Shown here piece after piece: positions 5,703 to 6,068 of a stretch of DNA of 6,068 nucleotides. Source of the DNA: Acidobacteriota bacterium (GTDB lineage Bacteria > Acidobacteriota > UBA6911 > RPQK01 > JADFOI01); contig JAUXKG010000171.1 in NCBI GenBank assembly GCA_030624355.1, forward strand, positions 1 to 6,068, read 5' to 3'. Within the stretch, counting starts at the first letter, position 1. Each line of letters starts with the position of its first letter. The position numbers were made by a program, and so were the translations under genes. The notes under the pieces are model-generated. The model had not been told where the DNA came from, did no database searches, and worked only from the letters and a program-made list of their open reading frames with translations.

Positions 5703-5954
5703 GACAACTGACAACTGACAGGGGAATGCTGCCCTCCAATCGGCAGAGTTTAAAATTTCAGTCTGGACTTTTTCAGGCCGCCAACTGGCGAGGATAATTT
5801 ACAATAAAATTTCATATTAATAGGTAGTTATAAGAACATTAGTAATGTATTTTATTGGATAGTTTATTGGGCCTCAAATGCTGTAAGGAGATCATCCGAA
5901 AACAGCATCTGAGAGGACATCAACAAAGTAGTGCCCTGTCAGCTGTCAGTTGTC
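5703..5954. repeat. Inverted-repeat-flanked 252-bp segment (possible MITE-like or REP-type element)
   Basis: GACAACTGACAACTGACAGGG at 5703-5723 is matched in reverse complement at 5934-5954 with one mismatch in 21. Each arm is itself built of 7-base units of the type CTGACAA. The 210 bases between hold no ORF of note and include an AT-rich core. Only a trivial AG flanks both ends, so a target-site duplication is not shown. It may be a non-autonomous mobile element or a pair of dispersed extragenic repeats. Confidence 0.5.
5874..5912. repeat. Stem-loop with 11-bp stem
   Basis: TCAAATGCTGT (5874-5884) pairs with ACAGCATCTGA (5902-5912) at ten of eleven positions, with a 17-base loop. The remaining pair is G-U on the minus-strand RNA. 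Neither strand has a U-tract after it, so it is not a standard intrinsic terminator. It could still protect or end the response-regulator transcript. Confidence 0.4.
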
Positions 5955-5967
5955 AGCGACTGAGTCC

Positions 5968-5991
5968 GGTCAGAAGGTCAGGAGGTCAGGA
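5968..5991. repeat. Three tandem 8-bp repeats (GGTCAGRA)
   Basis: GGTCAGAA, GGTCAGGA and GGTCAGGA follow each other directly, ending one base from the response-regulator stop codon. Together with the CTGTCAG, CTGTCAG, TTGTCAG units at 5936-5956, they form a patch of TCAG-containing short repeats. Such patches occur as dispersed extragenic repeats in many genomes; their role is unknown. Confidence 0.6.
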
Positions 5992-5992
5992 G

Positions 5993-6068
5993 CTAGCCGG
6001 CGCTCATTAATTCATAACCGACACCGCGGACGGTACGAATCCGTCGGGCAGCTCTTCCAAGCTTTCGC
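5993..6068 (-). CDS. OmpR/PhoB-family response regulator, C-terminal end (partial)
   Basis: The last 24 codons before TAG (5995-5993) read RKLGRAARRIRTVRGVGYELMSAG. IRTVRGVGYEL is the hallmark end of the winged-helix DNA-binding domain of OmpR/PhoB-type regulators, where the final strands form the wing. The receiver domain and most of the DNA-binding domain lie beyond the right edge. No partner kinase is seen on this side, so target genes cannot be guessed. Confidence 0.85.
   Translation of the reverse strand, partial: RKLGRAARRIRTVRGVGYELMSAG

Larger units (their letters stand above)
5617..5992. other. Intergenic region with repeats and an AT-rich core; no gene seen
   Basis: No coding sequence is apparent on either strand. 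The region separates the response regulator from the HAD-mqnD unit and presumably holds the terminator of the first and the promoter of the second, though I can place neither with confidence. Its middle (5791-5870) is strikingly AT-rich, with 16 G/C in 80 bases, unlike the flanking genes. A short perfect dyad, ACATTA-G-TAATGT (5836-5848), lies in this core, and CGCCA-AC-TGGCG (5779-5790) lies just before it. Both are possible protein-binding sites. Confidence 0.6.

Noticed and set aside
5934..5991. CRISPR array
   Set aside because: The repeat units are only 7-8 bases with no spacers of constant length, and no cas genes are present.

Overview
The window looks like a chromosomal segment of a Gram-negative-type bacterium. 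Everything convincing lies on the minus strand, so the genes read from right to left. Three things suggest a member of the Acidobacteriota or a similar lineage: a CysO-type (protein-thiocarboxylate) cysteine cluster, a gene of the futalosine menaquinone pathway, and a putative secreted cytochrome-like protein of a kind I associate from memory with Acidobacteria and Planctomycetes. The phylum is an inference and is not proven by the sequence.

Layout from right to left. At 6068-5993 is the C-terminal end of an OmpR/PhoB-type response regulator. Next is a 376-base non-coding stretch (5992-5617). It holds TCAG-based short repeats, a near-perfect 21-bp inverted repeat flanking a segment with an AT-rich core, and a stem-loop. 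Then comes a two-gene unit: a HAD-family hydrolase with a substituted catalytic Asp (5616-4897), followed 12 bases later by mqnD (4884-4048). A stretch of about 280 bases without a certain gene follows. It contains an in-frame open stretch after the mqnD stop and leads to a consensus-like sigma70 promoter (TTGACA-17-GATAAT).

That promoter drives the main operon of the window. Its order is an Rrf2-family regulator without Fe-S cysteines (3700-3284), a CysM-type cysteine synthase (3300-2353, overlapping the regulator), a Mec-type JAMM metalloprotease (2284-1865), a single polypeptide joining a ThiS/MoaD/CysO-like ubiquitin fold to a MoeB/MoeZ E1-like domain and a rhodanese domain (1852-413), and a membrane-anchored or secreted protein gene (413 to beyond the left edge). 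The last gene is interrupted by an in-frame TAA.

How the genes fit together. In the mycobacterial Mec-CysO-CysM system, the E1-rhodanese protein MoeZ adenylylates and thiolates the C-terminal Gly-Gly of CysO, CysM joins the thiocarboxylate to an activated serine, and the JAMM protease Mec releases cysteine. All these activities are present here. However, the carrier (CysO) and its activator (MoeZ) are one protein, and the diglycine is internal (Gly-Gly-Ser). The fused carrier should therefore need proteolysis before it can work, and the adjacent JAMM enzyme is the obvious candidate. This is the most interesting feature of the window. The Rrf2 regulator is probably a CymR-like sensor of cysteine status, and a 15-bp inverted repeat between its promoter and its start codon is a plausible operator.
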